From Gallionellaceae bacterium (lineage in GTDB: Bacteria; Pseudomonadota; Gammaproteobacteria; Burkholderiales; Gallionellaceae), in assembly GCA_030834965.1 (NCBI GenBank), contig JAUQWW010000021.1, positions 1 to 64,000 of the forward strand: DNA of 64,000 bases. Direction: 5' to 3'. A model generated the notes under the pieces. The model worked only from the letters and a program-made list of their open reading frames with translations, made no database searches and was not told the DNA's origin. Positions 1-7,345 of this stretch are shown here, one piece after another; the stretch's first letter is position 1; every line of letters begins with the position of its first letter. A program made the position numbers and the translations under genes.

Positions 1-2
1 CG

Positions 3-863
3 ATGTACCACGCCAAGGGAAGCGGACGCAATAATTACAAATTCTTCGAGCAGGACATGAATGATCGGGCCGTCCACCGGCAATCCATCGAAGCTGGCCT
101 GCGCCGCGCGCTGGAACGGCAGGAATTTATGTTGCACTACCAGCCGAAAATAAATCTTCACAGCGGCAAGATTGTCGGCGTCGAGGCGCTTATCCGTTGG
201 CATCATCCGGAACGAGGGCTGCTGCCGCCAGCGCAGTTCATATCAATTGCCGAAGACTGTGGCCTGATTCTGCCGATTGGCCGTTGGGTGCTGCGCGAAG
301 CCTGTCTCCAGGCCGAGGCTTGGCTGCAGGCTGGGTTGCCGGCGATCACCGTTGCAGTCAACACCTCCGCGCTCGAGTTCCACGCCAAGGATTTTCTCGA
401 CAATATACGCGTGACGCTCGAGGATACGCGCTTGGAACCGCGCTATCTGGAAATCGAACTGACCGAAAGTGTCCTCATGCGGGATGCCGAGTCTGCCGAT
501 TCCGTGCTGCATGCACTCGCAGACTTGGGCGTTAAGCTTGCAGTCGATGACTTCGGCACCGGCTATTCCAGCCTAAGCTATCTGCGGCAGTTTCCGCTCG
601 ATGCCATGAAAATCGACCAGTCGTTCGTGAGCCAGATAACCAGCAACCCGGACGATGCCACCATCGTCAGCGCCGTGATCAACATGGGTAAAAGCCTCAA
701 TCAACGGGTCATTGCGGAAGGCGTGGAAACATCGGAACAGTACGCATTTCTTCTTGCCCAGCATTGCGACGAGGGCCAAGGATACTATTTCTGTCGACCG
801 ATGGTGGCAGAGGCTCTCGCCGCCTTATTGCAAACTGGCGTATTACCTACTCCTCTTCATTGA
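3..863 (+). CDS. EAL-domain c-di-GMP phosphodiesterase, C-terminal part (5' truncated)
   Basis: The frame is open to the left edge, so only the last 286 residues are visible. The first residues (MYHAKGSGRNN) are the usual end of a GGDEF domain, so the whole protein was probably a GGDEF-EAL hybrid. The EAL domain fills the rest: the EAL signature is at residues 61-63, followed by a DDFGTGYSSL loop, a KIDQSFV strand and an EGVET motif. These are the metal- and substrate-binding elements of active phosphodiesterases, so hydrolysis of c-di-GMP to pGpG is likely. Upstream sensor domains cannot be seen. Confidence 0.95.
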   Translation: MYHAKGSGRNNYKFFEQDMNDRAVHRQSIEAGLRRALERQEFMLHYQPKINLHSGKIVGVEALIRWHHPERGLLPPAQFISIAEDCGLILPIGRWVLREACLQAEAWLQAGLPAITVAVNTSALEFHAKDFLDNIRVTLEDTRLEPRYLEIELTESVLMRDAESADSVLHALADLGVKLAVDDFGTGYSSLSYLRQFPLDAMKIDQSFVSQITSNPDDATIVSAVINMGKSLNQRVIAEGVETSEQYAFLLAQHCDEGQGYYFCRPMVAEALAALLQTGVLPTPLH

Positions 864-887
864 CCACCTAAGATTGGGTTTGTTGTA

Positions 888-903
888 TGTGCGTCAGCGC
901 ACA
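888..903. promoter_or_regulatory. Palindromic operator copy 1 (upstream of csbD)
   Basis: TGTGCGTCAGCGCACA has perfect 6-bp arms around a 4-nt core and is flanked by TA and GA as in the other copies. It lies about 120 bp upstream of csbD. It belongs to the ten-member family described in the findings. The regulator assignment to a Crp/Fnr protein is inferred. Confidence 0.75.
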
Positions 904-1025
904 GACGCGACAAGCCACTCCCGATAGTCTTACCATCGTTGAGGGTGGAAATATAGCCGCGCCCCAGTGAAATTCTGTGCAGCGCGGCCAGCCCCGATAA
1001 TCAACTCACAATTAAGGAGACAAAA

Positions 1026-1238
1026 ATGAACTGGGATCGAATCGAAGGCAATTGGAAACAATTGAAAGGCAATATCAAACAGCAGTGGGGCAAGCTTACC
1101 GACGACGAGCTGGACGTGATTGCAGGCAAGCGCGAACAACTTGCCGGAAAGATTCAGGAAGTCTACGGCATCACTAAAGACGAAACCGAAAAACAAATTG
1201 CCGCTTGGCAGGCTCGCCAGAAAGATAAACCTCACTAA
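1026..1238 (+). CDS. CsbD family stress protein
   Basis: This 70-residue hydrophilic protein opens with MNWDRIEGNWKQLKGNIKQQ and contains WGKLTDDELDVIAGKREQL, the hallmark of the CsbD-like family. CsbD proteins are small cytoplasmic proteins induced by general stress; their molecular function is unknown. An AAGGAG ribosome site sits just before the ATG. The palindromic operator at 888-903 lies upstream, so it is probably the first gene of the stress regulon here and may be co-transcribed with the secreted protein that follows. Confidence 0.95.
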   Translation: MNWDRIEGNWKQLKGNIKQQWGKLTDDELDVIAGKREQLAGKIQEVYGITKDETEKQIAAWQARQKDKPH

Positions 1239-1328
1239 CACGTTGCGTATGTGGGCGGGAACACCGCAACCCTTCGCTTTACTGCATCAGAGTTTAACTT
1301 AATCATCATTAAAGGAATCATCATCACC

Positions 1329-1940
1329 ATGAATAAAATCAAAATCAGTGCCATCGCAATGGCAATCAGCCTTGCGTGTAGCGTTAACGCCATGGCGGAA
1401 AGCATGTCCAAGAGCGAATACAAAACTGCCAAGAATAACATCGCGACCGAATACAAATCAGCCAAGGAGAGTTGTGGTTCATTAGCCGCTAACGCTAAAG
1501 ATATCTGCAAGGCCGAAGCAAAAGGCAAGGAAAAGATCGCCAAAGCCGAACTTGAAGCGCGCTACAAGCCTTCTAAAAAGGCGAGCTACGAAGTCAGTGT
1601 TGCCAAGGCTGAAGCGGACTACGCAGTAGCCAAGGAAAAGTGCGATGACGCAGCCGGCAATGTCAAGGACGTTTGTGAGAAAGAAGCAAAAGCCGCCCTG
1701 GTGAGCGCCAAATCCGACGCCAAGGCAGAGTTCAAAACCTCGCAGGCAAATGCTACGGCCAGAGAGGAATCATCTGAGGCGCGCATGAAGGCGCAGGAAA
1801 AAGGCAGCGAAGCACACCAGGACGCCGCGGCCGCCAAGCGTGACGCGGAGTATAAAGTTGCAAAAGAAAAATGCGATGCACTGGCTGGCGCCGCCAAGGA
1901 CAGTTGTGAAACTGCAGCAAAAAAGCTCTACGGCAAATAA
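1329..1940 (+). CDS. Secreted protein with three Cys-pair helical repeats
   Basis: The start is the ATG at 1329, preceded by AAAGGA and followed by a typical signal peptide (MNKIKISAIAMAISLACSVN, cleavage after NAMA); the reading frame runs further upstream but without a ribosome site. The mature protein of about 180 residues is Lys/Ala/Glu-rich and contains three similar units of the form Y-x-x-A-K-x-x-C followed 11-12 residues later by a second Cys (KESCGSLAANAKDIC, KEKCDDAAGNVKDVC, KEKCDALAGAAKDSC). The Cys pairs probably form periplasmic disulfides joining antiparallel helices. No function is recognised; context suggests an envelope-stress role. Confidence 0.85.
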   Translation: MNKIKISAIAMAISLACSVNAMAESMSKSEYKTAKNNIATEYKSAKESCGSLAANAKDICKAEAKGKEKIAKAELEARYKPSKKASYEVSVAKAEADYAVAKEKCDDAAGNVKDVCEKEAKAALVSAKSDAKAEFKTSQANATAREESSEARMKAQEKGSEAHQDAAAAKRDAEYKVAKEKCDALAGAAKDSCETAAKKLYGK

Positions 1941-1994
1941 GTGGCCGGCCAGGAATTTTCCTGGCCACGGATATTTAACACGGAGGTATTCCAA

Positions 1995-2210
1995 ATGAAC
2001 ACGATACAAAAATTAGCAGTGAATGCGGCAGCACTAACCTTGCTGTTTGGTCTGGCAGGGTGCTCCGGAATGACGACGCAGGATAGAAATACCGCGATCG
2101 GTGCCGGAGTCGGCGCTGTGGGCGGCTCTGTCCTGACCGGCGGCAGCACGGCCGGCACGATAGGTGGCGCGGCGGTTGGCGGCGTCATTGGCCACGAGAT
2201 CAAAAAATAA
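1995..2210 (+). CDS. Glycine-zipper lipoprotein (OsmB-like)
   Basis: The ATG at 1995 follows a strong CGGAGG ribosome site. The 71-residue product has a lipoprotein signal ending in LAGC and a Gly-rich hydrophobic zipper (GAGVGAVGGSV..., GGAAVGGVIGHEIKK), as in OsmB and related 2TM glycine-zipper proteins. It is expected to be an outer-membrane-anchored small lipoprotein. It follows the Cys-repeat secreted protein by 54 bp in the same direction, probably in one transcript. Confidence 0.88.
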   Translation: MNTIQKLAVNAAALTLLFGLAGCSGMTTQDRNTAIGAGVGAVGGSVLTGGSTAGTIGGAAVGGVIGHEIKK

Positions 2211-2312
2211 CATCTCAGTCATCTGCGCAACAGATGCGCCTGCACAATGGGTGCGGGCGCGGCTGCATGCATGGGCAGCGAAATAGGAAGAGTCGATATC
2301 ATGCTTTCTCAT

Positions 2313-2332
2313 GCACCGCCTGAAGGCGGTGC
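2313..2332 (+). terminator. Hairpin, possible terminator
   Basis: An 8-bp perfect GC-rich stem with a TGAA tetraloop follows the glycine-zipper gene by about 100 bp. The trailing sequence GATCCTTT is only weakly T-rich, so intrinsic termination is possible but not certain. Confidence 0.45.
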
Positions 2333-2444
2333 GATCCTTTAAGGAGCTTACGATCACCGGACGCAGAGCGTCGGTCGATGGCCAGCCAGGACCTTCATGT
2401 GGGTGCTCTGTAGGCCGACATCTTAATAAAATAGGAGAACCGCG

Positions 2445-2540
2445 ATGATGCACGACGGGAAATCGTATTTTCAGCAACCTCTGTTGCAGTCACACGGCAG
2501 TGCGAAGGTGGCATCGTCGGACATACCGGCACAGCAGTGA
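2445..2540 (+). CDS. Possible 31-residue small protein
   Basis: An ATG preceded at good spacing by TAGGAG opens a 31-codon frame (MMHDGKSYFQQPLLQ...) ending in TGA 47 bp before the FMN reductase gene. It has no transmembrane segment or recognised motif. The ribosome site is the only positive evidence, so this may be a leader peptide or chance. Confidence 0.25.
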   Translation: MMHDGKSYFQQPLLQSHGSAKVASSDIPAQQ

Positions 2541-2587
2541 GGAACGGAACACCTGCAATCCATCTATAGCCTTCACAGGAGATCGTC

Positions 2588-3139
2588 ATGAGCCAATACC
2601 AAATCGCCGTTATCGTCGGCAGCCTTCGCAAGGATTCATTCAACCGCAAGCTGGCTGACGCCATTGTAAAACTGGCACCACCGGAGTTCTCGTTCAAGCA
2701 AGTGCAAATCGGCGACTTGCCCCTCTATAACCAGGACGATGACGCAAACCAGGCCGAGTCCGTCAAGCGTCTGAAGGCCGAAATCGCGGCTGCCCAAGGT
2801 CTTCTGTTCGTCACACCCGAATACAACCGCTCGATTCCCGGCGTACTCAAGAATGCAATCGATCATGCCTCGCGCCCCTATGGTCAGAGCGCGTGGGCGG
2901 GCAAGCCTGCCGGTGTATTGGGTGCATCGGTTGGCACCATTGGCACTGCGATGGCACAGCAACATTTGCGGAATGTGCTGGCTTATCTGGATGTACCGAC
3001 CTTGGGCCAGCCGGAAGCGTTTATTCACGCCAAGGACGGATTGTTCGATAGTTCGGGCAATATCGGCCCTGATAGCAGAGCATTCCTGCAAAGCTGGATG
3101 GATCGGTATGTCGCATGGGTGAAAAAACACGCTGCCTGA
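2588..3139 (+). CDS. NADPH-dependent FMN reductase / quinone reductase (ChrR/YieF type)
   Basis: The 183-residue flavodoxin-like protein has the FMN-phosphate loop [13 protein letters not shown] at residues 12-24 and the second flavin loop [21 protein letters not shown], both diagnostic of the NADPH-dependent FMN reductase family that includes ChrR and azoreductases. These soluble enzymes reduce quinones, chromate or azo compounds by two-electron transfer and limit redox cycling. The ribosome site is AGGAG. The next gene starts 25 bp downstream, so a two-gene oxidative/xenobiotic stress operon is likely. Confidence 0.93.
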   Translation: MSQYQIAVIVGSLRKDSFNRKLADAIVKLAPPEFSFKQVQIGDLPLYNQDDDANQAESVKRLKAEIAAAQGLLFVTPEYNRSIPGVLKNAIDHASRPYGQSAWAGKPAGVLGASVGTIGTAMAQQHLRNVLAYLDVPTLGQPEAFIHAKDGLFDSSGNIGPDSRAFLQSWMDRYVAWVKKHAA

Positions 3140-3164
3140 TGCAGCAAAAAACGGAGGGCGAATA

Positions 3165-3989
3165 ATGAGCACGATCACGACGAAAGACGGGACGCAGCTC
3201 TATTACAAAGACTGGGGGACAGGACAGCCTGTGGTGTTCAGTCACGGCTGGCCCCTCAGTGCGGATAGCTGGGAGGCACAGATGATGTTCCTGGCTTCCA
3301 ACGGCTATCGCTGCATTGCCCATGACCGTCGCGGTCATGGCCGGTCGAGCCAGCCCTGGAATGGCAACGAGATGGACACCTTTGCCGACGATCTCTCGGA
3401 GCTCATCGAAACGCTAGCCCTGAAAGATGTAGTCCTGATCGGCTTCTCCATGGGCGGCGGCGAAGTTGCTCGCTATATCGGCCGCCACGGCACGAAGCGG
3501 GTGGCCAAGGTTGCGCTGGTCGCCGCCGTTCCGCCGCTGATGCTTAAAACGCCAGCCAATCCAGACGGCTTGCCGATTGAGAAATTCGACGAGATACGCC
3601 AGGGCTCCCTCGCCGACCGTTCGCAGTTCTATAAGGATATCGCCAGCGGCCCGTTCTTCGGAGCCAACAGGCCCGGCGCCAAGGTTTCGCAGGGCATGAT
3701 AGCCTCGTTCTGGCTGCAGGGAATGCAGGCCGGTCACAAGAACACTTATGACTGCATCAAGGCGTTCTCCGAAACGGATTTCACCGAAGACCTCAAGAAG
3801 TTTGACGTGCCGACGCTGATCATTCATGGCGACGATGACCAGATCGTGCCGATCGGCGCCTCGGCTCTCCGCTCGGCGAAACTGGTCAAGAATGCGACCC
3901 TGAAGATCTACCCGGGCGCACCCCACGGCCTTGCGGACACGCACAAAGACCAGCTCAACGCCGACCTGCTGGCATTTCTTAAGAGCTGA
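3165..3989 (+). CDS. Alpha/beta hydrolase (non-haem chloroperoxidase/arylesterase type)
   Basis: The 274-residue protein has the oxyanion region [10 protein letters not shown], the nucleophile elbow GFSMGGG with Ser95, an acid in the [11 protein letters not shown] segment and the catalytic His254 in PHGLADTH. This is the layout of cofactor-free haloperoxidases and arylesterases of the alpha/beta hydrolase fold. The physiological substrate cannot be deduced. It is preceded by GGAGGG and follows the FMN reductase closely, suggesting co-expression. Confidence 0.92.
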   Translation: MSTITTKDGTQLYYKDWGTGQPVVFSHGWPLSADSWEAQMMFLASNGYRCIAHDRRGHGRSSQPWNGNEMDTFADDLSELIETLALKDVVLIGFSMGGGEVARYIGRHGTKRVAKVALVAAVPPLMLKTPANPDGLPIEKFDEIRQGSLADRSQFYKDIASGPFFGANRPGAKVSQGMIASFWLQGMQAGHKNTYDCIKAFSETDFTEDLKKFDVPTLIIHGDDDQIVPIGASALRSAKLVKNATLKIYPGAPHGLADTHKDQLNADLLAFLKS

Positions 3990-4027
3990 GGTCGATGATG
4001 CAGTCCTATCATCACCGGAAGGATGTC

Positions 4028-4231
4028 ATGAGTGTGCTGCCTATCACCATTCAACCACGCAATCCAGTGGGCCATTTTACGAACGAACGCGTGTGCCCAA
4101 AATGCAACAATCCCGTGGAACGTGTGCGGCGCCATTTTATCGACCGGCTGGTTAGCTTGTTTACGCCGGTGCACCGCTATCGCTGCCGCGAGAAGGGTTG
4201 GAGTTGCGACTGGGAAGGAAACCTGCCCTAA
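4028..4231 (+). CDS. Small Cys-rich (zinc-ribbon-like) protein
   Basis: The ATG at 4028 is preferred over an in-frame ATG at 3995 because GGAAGGA precedes it. The 67-residue product has a CPKC knuckle followed by a basic segment (RVRRHFIDRLVSLFTPVHRYRC) and a second Cys pair ending CDWEGNLP, which could together bind one zinc. Similar short proteins occur in proteobacteria without known function. Its stop overlaps the stop of the convergent HiPIP gene by 4 bp. Confidence 0.7.
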   Translation: MSVLPITIQPRNPVGHFTNERVCPKCNNPVERVRRHFIDRLVSLFTPVHRYRCREKGWSCDWEGNLP

Positions 4232-4575
4232 GCCTTCTTGGTCCACAGCAAGCACCAGCCATTTGGGCTGATCTGGCCCTCGACCCGCTTGCAGGCATTC
4301 GGGGGGATGAAATTCATGCAGGTACTGCACTGCTGCTCCCCCTTCGGGCTAGTCTGGTACTGCACGCTGGCCTGTGACACCTTGGTGGTCGTCGCGGGTG
4401 CGGCAGAATCTGTGCTGGTGGCTGGAGGAGCGGCCGGAGCAGGGGCGGGACTGGTTGGACTCTCGCCTTTCTTTGAATCACACCCTGAAAATACCGTCGG
4501 CAGCAACAAAGTGCAACCAAACGCCAGCGCTCCGCGCAGCACATCCCTGCGCGGCAACGTTTCTACTTTCGTCAT
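4228..4575 (-). CDS. High-potential iron-sulfur protein (HiPIP) with Tat-type signal
   Basis: The start at 4575 follows AAGGTGAG. The 115-residue precursor begins with a twin-arginine signal (LPRRDVLRGALAFG) followed by FSGCDS, which may also be a lipobox. After a Pro/Ala-rich linker, residues 83-115 carry the HiPIP cysteine set: C83-x2-C86-x8-C95-x12-C108 in a GWC context. HiPIPs are periplasmic one-electron carriers exported with their 4Fe-4S cluster folded, which fits the Tat signal. In a suspected iron oxidiser this could shuttle electrons between cytochromes. The promoter region contains two palindromic operators. Confidence 0.9.
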   Translation of the reverse strand: MTKVETLPRRDVLRGALAFGCTLLLPTVFSGCDSKKGESPTSPAPAPAAPPATSTDSAAPATTTKVSQASVQYQTSPKGEQQCSTCMNFIPPNACKRVEGQISPNGWCLLWTKKA

Positions 4576-4779
4576 GCACTCACCTTTTGGTGATGCCTCT
4601 CGATCCCATTTCATATCAACCTCCCTTTGTCAGGAATCTGACTGACGGAATTGCCGATCAAGCATCCTTCGTCGCAGCGGGTCTCTCGCTACGTGTGTAC
4701 CTCGCGCCGCAATAAGCCGAATTAATTTATAAAAACGACGAATGGATTTGAAAATATAGTCGCAACATCAAGCGAAATC

Positions 4780-4795
4780 TGTGCGTTGGCGCACA
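4780..4795. promoter_or_regulatory. Palindromic operator copy 2
   Basis: TGTGCGTTGGCGCACA has perfect TGTGCG/CGCACA arms. It sits between divergent genes (HiPIP on minus, glycine-zipper on plus) and could serve either. Confidence 0.75.
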
Positions 4796-4873
4796 TTAGG
4801 CCAGGCATCGTTGATGCAAAACTCAATAGAAACAATTCCGCGCATTAGCATATTGTCTAAGTGCGCCTTGATA

Positions 4874-4889
4874 TGTTCGCTAACGAACA
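4874..4889. promoter_or_regulatory. Palindromic operator copy 3 (TGTTCG variant)
   Basis: TGTTCGCTAACGAACA has perfect arms in which the fourth base and its partner are changed together (G to T and C to A) relative to the main family. The compensated change keeps the dyad and argues for selection on symmetry. It is flanked by TA and GA, like the other copies. Confidence 0.7.
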
Positions 4890-5032
4890 GACTAGATACG
4901 GGAGCAAGGCTAAGCTGCACTTAATGGTTTCGACCGCGGTGGGTAAATCGCACCCCACTAGACGTGAATTGCGGCGGCCATGACAATGCAGCAAGCATCG
5001 TTCGAGACAGTACAAACTAAAAGGAAAATATC

Positions 5033-5584
5033 ATGTCAACACAGATCAATAAATCCCCGTCACCCCTGATGTGGATCGCAGGCATCTCCATCATTCTATT
5101 CTCCATCGTAGGCATCGGCGCTTTCATGGGATGGATACCCAGCTCCATCAGCACCCCAGGTGACAAGGCGGTGCCTGGCAGCCAGGCTGGCGCAAAAGCA
5201 AGTAAGACGCAATCGAATGTGGCGAGCAACACGCGCTCCAAAACGGCTTGCGCGGAATGTGGCGTGATTCAGTCGACACGCGAGATCGTCCAGCGCGGCG
5301 AAGGCGGTGCCGTCGGTATCGTCGGTGGCGCAGTGGTGGGCGGCTTGATCGGCAATCAGGTCGGTGACGGCCGCGGCAAAGACCTGGCGACCGTGGCCGG
5401 TGCGGTGGGTGGTGCGATGGCGGGAAACGAGATTCAGAAACGCGTGGACACGACCAAGCGCTATGAAGTCGTGGTGCGGTTTGACGATGGATCGAGCCGC
5501 GTATTCACCGAGGCTAATCCAACTGCTTGGCGAACAGGCGACCGCGTCAGGGTCACTAACGGTGTAATCCGCTCAAACAACTAA
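5033..5584 (+). CDS. Glycine-zipper 2TM-domain envelope protein
   Basis: The 183-residue protein has an N-terminal membrane anchor (about residues 12-33), a linker with a CAECG motif, and a glycine-zipper 2TM domain (GGAVGIVGGAVVGGLIGNQVG..., GAVGGAMAGNEIQ) followed by a short beta-rich tail (YEVVVRFDDGSSRVFTEANP). This is the arrangement of SlyB/17-kDa-antigen-like envelope proteins. The Cys pair is unusual and may form a disulfide. An AAGGA ribosome site precedes the ATG, and two palindromic operators lie upstream. Confidence 0.9.
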   Translation: MSTQINKSPSPLMWIAGISIILFSIVGIGAFMGWIPSSISTPGDKAVPGSQAGAKASKTQSNVASNTRSKTACAECGVIQSTREIVQRGEGGAVGIVGGAVVGGLIGNQVGDGRGKDLATVAGAVGGAMAGNEIQKRVDTTKRYEVVVRFDDGSSRVFTEANPTAWRTGDRVRVTNGVIRSNN

Positions 5585-5657
5585 ATGCTGTTCGCCAGAG
5601 CGTGACAAGCCACGTTCATCAGCTATCAACACCGTAATCGGTAGAAGGAGTTAAAGA

Positions 5658-5879
5658 ATGAACGCTATGAAAGTTGCTGCAATCGCGCTGATTCTCGCCG
5701 GCGTACTGGGTCTGGTGTACGGTGGGTTTAGCTATACCAAGGAAACGCACGAGGCCAATGTGGGCCCGATCAAACTGTCAGTAACAGACACGGAGAGAGT
5801 GAATGTCCCGGTATGGGCGGGAATAGGGGCCATCGTTATTGGCGTCGCGCTGCTGGGTTTTGGCGGCACCAAACGCTAA
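5658..5879 (+). CDS. Small two-helix membrane protein
   Basis: The 73-residue product has two hydrophobic helices (about residues 5-25 and 51-70) joined by a polar loop containing YGGFSYTKETHEANVGPI. Homologous short proteins are common beside BON and glycine-zipper genes in environmental proteobacteria, but I do not recognise an assigned function. AAGGAG precedes the ATG. It follows the glycine-zipper gene by 73 bp and is likely co-transcribed. Confidence 0.82.
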   Translation: MNAMKVAAIALILAGVLGLVYGGFSYTKETHEANVGPIKLSVTDTERVNVPVWAGIGAIVIGVALLGFGGTKR

Positions 5880-5928
5880 TCGCCGCATCCGCTGCGGTCA
5901 TTCTGTGCTTCGCGGCTGGCGGCATCCC

Positions 5929-7131
5929 ATGATTTCCACTCCCATTCCAACAGCAACATCCGGGAACCCTGCATCCGAACCTGCGCCGGAAAATGGCCTC
6001 GCTCCTGACAAGATTGCCGATACCACCCAGCTCACTGTCCATTTGCCCGTCGACGCACGCGGCGTTGCGCTCGGCATTCTGGCAACAGTTTCGTTGCTAT
6101 TCGCACTGGACTGGGCGCAGCCGTTTCTGATCACACTGCTGCTGGGGATACTCTTTGCGTACACTTTGAATCCTCTCGTGGTGTGGCTGGAGCGTATAAA
6201 GATACCGCGCCTCGTGGGCTCCAGCATCGTAATGTTGGCCGTGACAGGCGCGCTCGTGTTCGGCACTTATGCGCTGCGCGGGCAGGTGCAAAGAATATTC
6301 GAGCAGTTGCCCGAAGCGGCCAGCAAATTGTCGGCCGGGATCGACAAGATACGGAGCGGCCCGCTCAGCAACATGAAAAATGTGCAAACCGCCGCGAACA
6401 CGATCGAAAAAGCGGCCAGCCAGGCCGACACATCGGCACTTCCCAAGCAGCGCACCACGCACATCGTTATCGACCAACCCACCTTCAAGCTCAGCAACTT
6501 CCTGTGGGTCGGCTCCAGGGGGGTGCTCGCCTTCATCGGCCAAGCGGCAATGGTGCTTTTTCTGGTGTTCTTTTTTCTGATTGGCGGCGATATGTTCAAG
6601 CGCAAGCTGGTGCGGCTCGCGGGGCCGACACTGTCGAGAAGGAAAGTCACTGTGCATATCCTGGATGACATCAACCATTCCATCCAGAAATATATGTTCA
6701 TGCTGTTGGTGACCAATATCCTGGTCGGGCTGCTTACCTGGTTCGCGCTGCACTGGTTCGGTTTGGAAAACGCCGGAGCCTGGGCCGTCGCCGCCGGATT
6801 GCTGCATGTCATCCCATATGCGGGCCCAGGCCTCACCGCGGCCGTTCTCGGCATGGCCGTTTTCATGCAATTCAATTCGCTTTCCATGGGGTTGTTGGCC
6901 GCGGGCGCGTCGCTGGCGATTGCGACTTTTGTTGGAACATTTGTCACCACCTGGATGACCGGGAAATTTGCCAAGATGAATACCGCAGCCGTATTTGTCT
7001 CGCTGCTGTTCTGGTCATGGCTGTGGGGAGTGTGGGGCCTGCTGCTGGGGATTCCGATCATCGTCATCGTTAAAGTTGTTTCGCAGCATGTGGAGCAACT
7101 GCATCCAGTAGCGGAGTTGCTGGGAGAATGA
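5929..7131 (+). CDS. AI-2E family transporter (PerM/YdiK-like permease)
   Basis: The ATG at 5929 was chosen because the longer frame runs back into the preceding gene; it lacks a clear ribosome site. The 400-residue protein has about eight hydrophobic helices, an initial double helix (ALGILATVSLLFALDWAQPF...), a soluble middle segment, and the family's C-terminal block with VIPYAGPGLTA and WSWLWGVWGLLLGIPIIV. Members export autoinducer-2 or act as Na+/H+ antiporters; the real substrate here is unknown. The next plus-strand gene is an antiporter, so ion homeostasis is plausible. Confidence 0.9.
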   Translation: MISTPIPTATSGNPASEPAPENGLAPDKIADTTQLTVHLPVDARGVALGILATVSLLFALDWAQPFLITLLLGILFAYTLNPLVVWLERIKIPRLVGSSIVMLAVTGALVFGTYALRGQVQRIFEQLPEAASKLSAGIDKIRSGPLSNMKNVQTAANTIEKAASQADTSALPKQRTTHIVIDQPTFKLSNFLWVGSRGVLAFIGQAAMVLFLVFFFLIGGDMFKRKLVRLAGPTLSRRKVTVHILDDINHSIQKYMFMLLVTNILVGLLTWFALHWFGLENAGAWAVAAGLLHVIPYAGPGLTAAVLGMAVFMQFNSLSMGLLAAGASLAIATFVGTFVTTWMTGKFAKMNTAAVFVSLLFWSWLWGVWGLLLGIPIIVIVKVVSQHVEQLHPVAELLGE

Positions 7132-7345
7132 GGCTGGCACTGTCATCTTGAGAAATCAGTTTCATAGCAGTGAATGGACGCCTGCAGGTCATATGGCGCT
7201 CGCGTTTTTCTATACATAGCGACAGAAATCGTAGCGAGCGGCGCTGGGGTGGGGGAGGCCGGAGCGCAGCGCCCGGAGCATACCCAGCAGTATGTGAGGA
7301 GCGCGACAACGAAGTTGCGGTGTAGGCTCACATGCACAGCATGTT

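Larger units (their letters stand above)
2211..2587. other. Intergenic stretch with hairpin and possible tiny ORF
   Basis: The 377 bp hold a perfect 8-bp stem hairpin (GCACCGCC, loop TGAA, GGCGGTGC, 2313-2332) that may end the upstream transcript, and a 31-codon reading frame at 2445-2540. No copy of the palindromic operator was found here. Confidence 0.6.
4576..5032. other. Divergent intergenic region with two operators
   Basis: The region separates the minus-strand HiPIP gene from the plus-strand glycine-zipper gene. It holds the palindromes at 4780-4795 and 4874-4889, centred 94 bp apart, and otherwise non-coding sequence. No further gene is visible. Confidence 0.7.

Noticed and set aside
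5588-5612. Possible eleventh operator before the small two-helix protein
   Set aside because: TGTTCGCCAGAGCG keeps only one arm of the palindrome; the second arm is absent.
6097-6870. 257-codon minus-strand frame in the AI-2E transporter
   Set aside because: His/Gln/Arg-rich antisense to membrane helices, with no motif or ribosome site; shadow.
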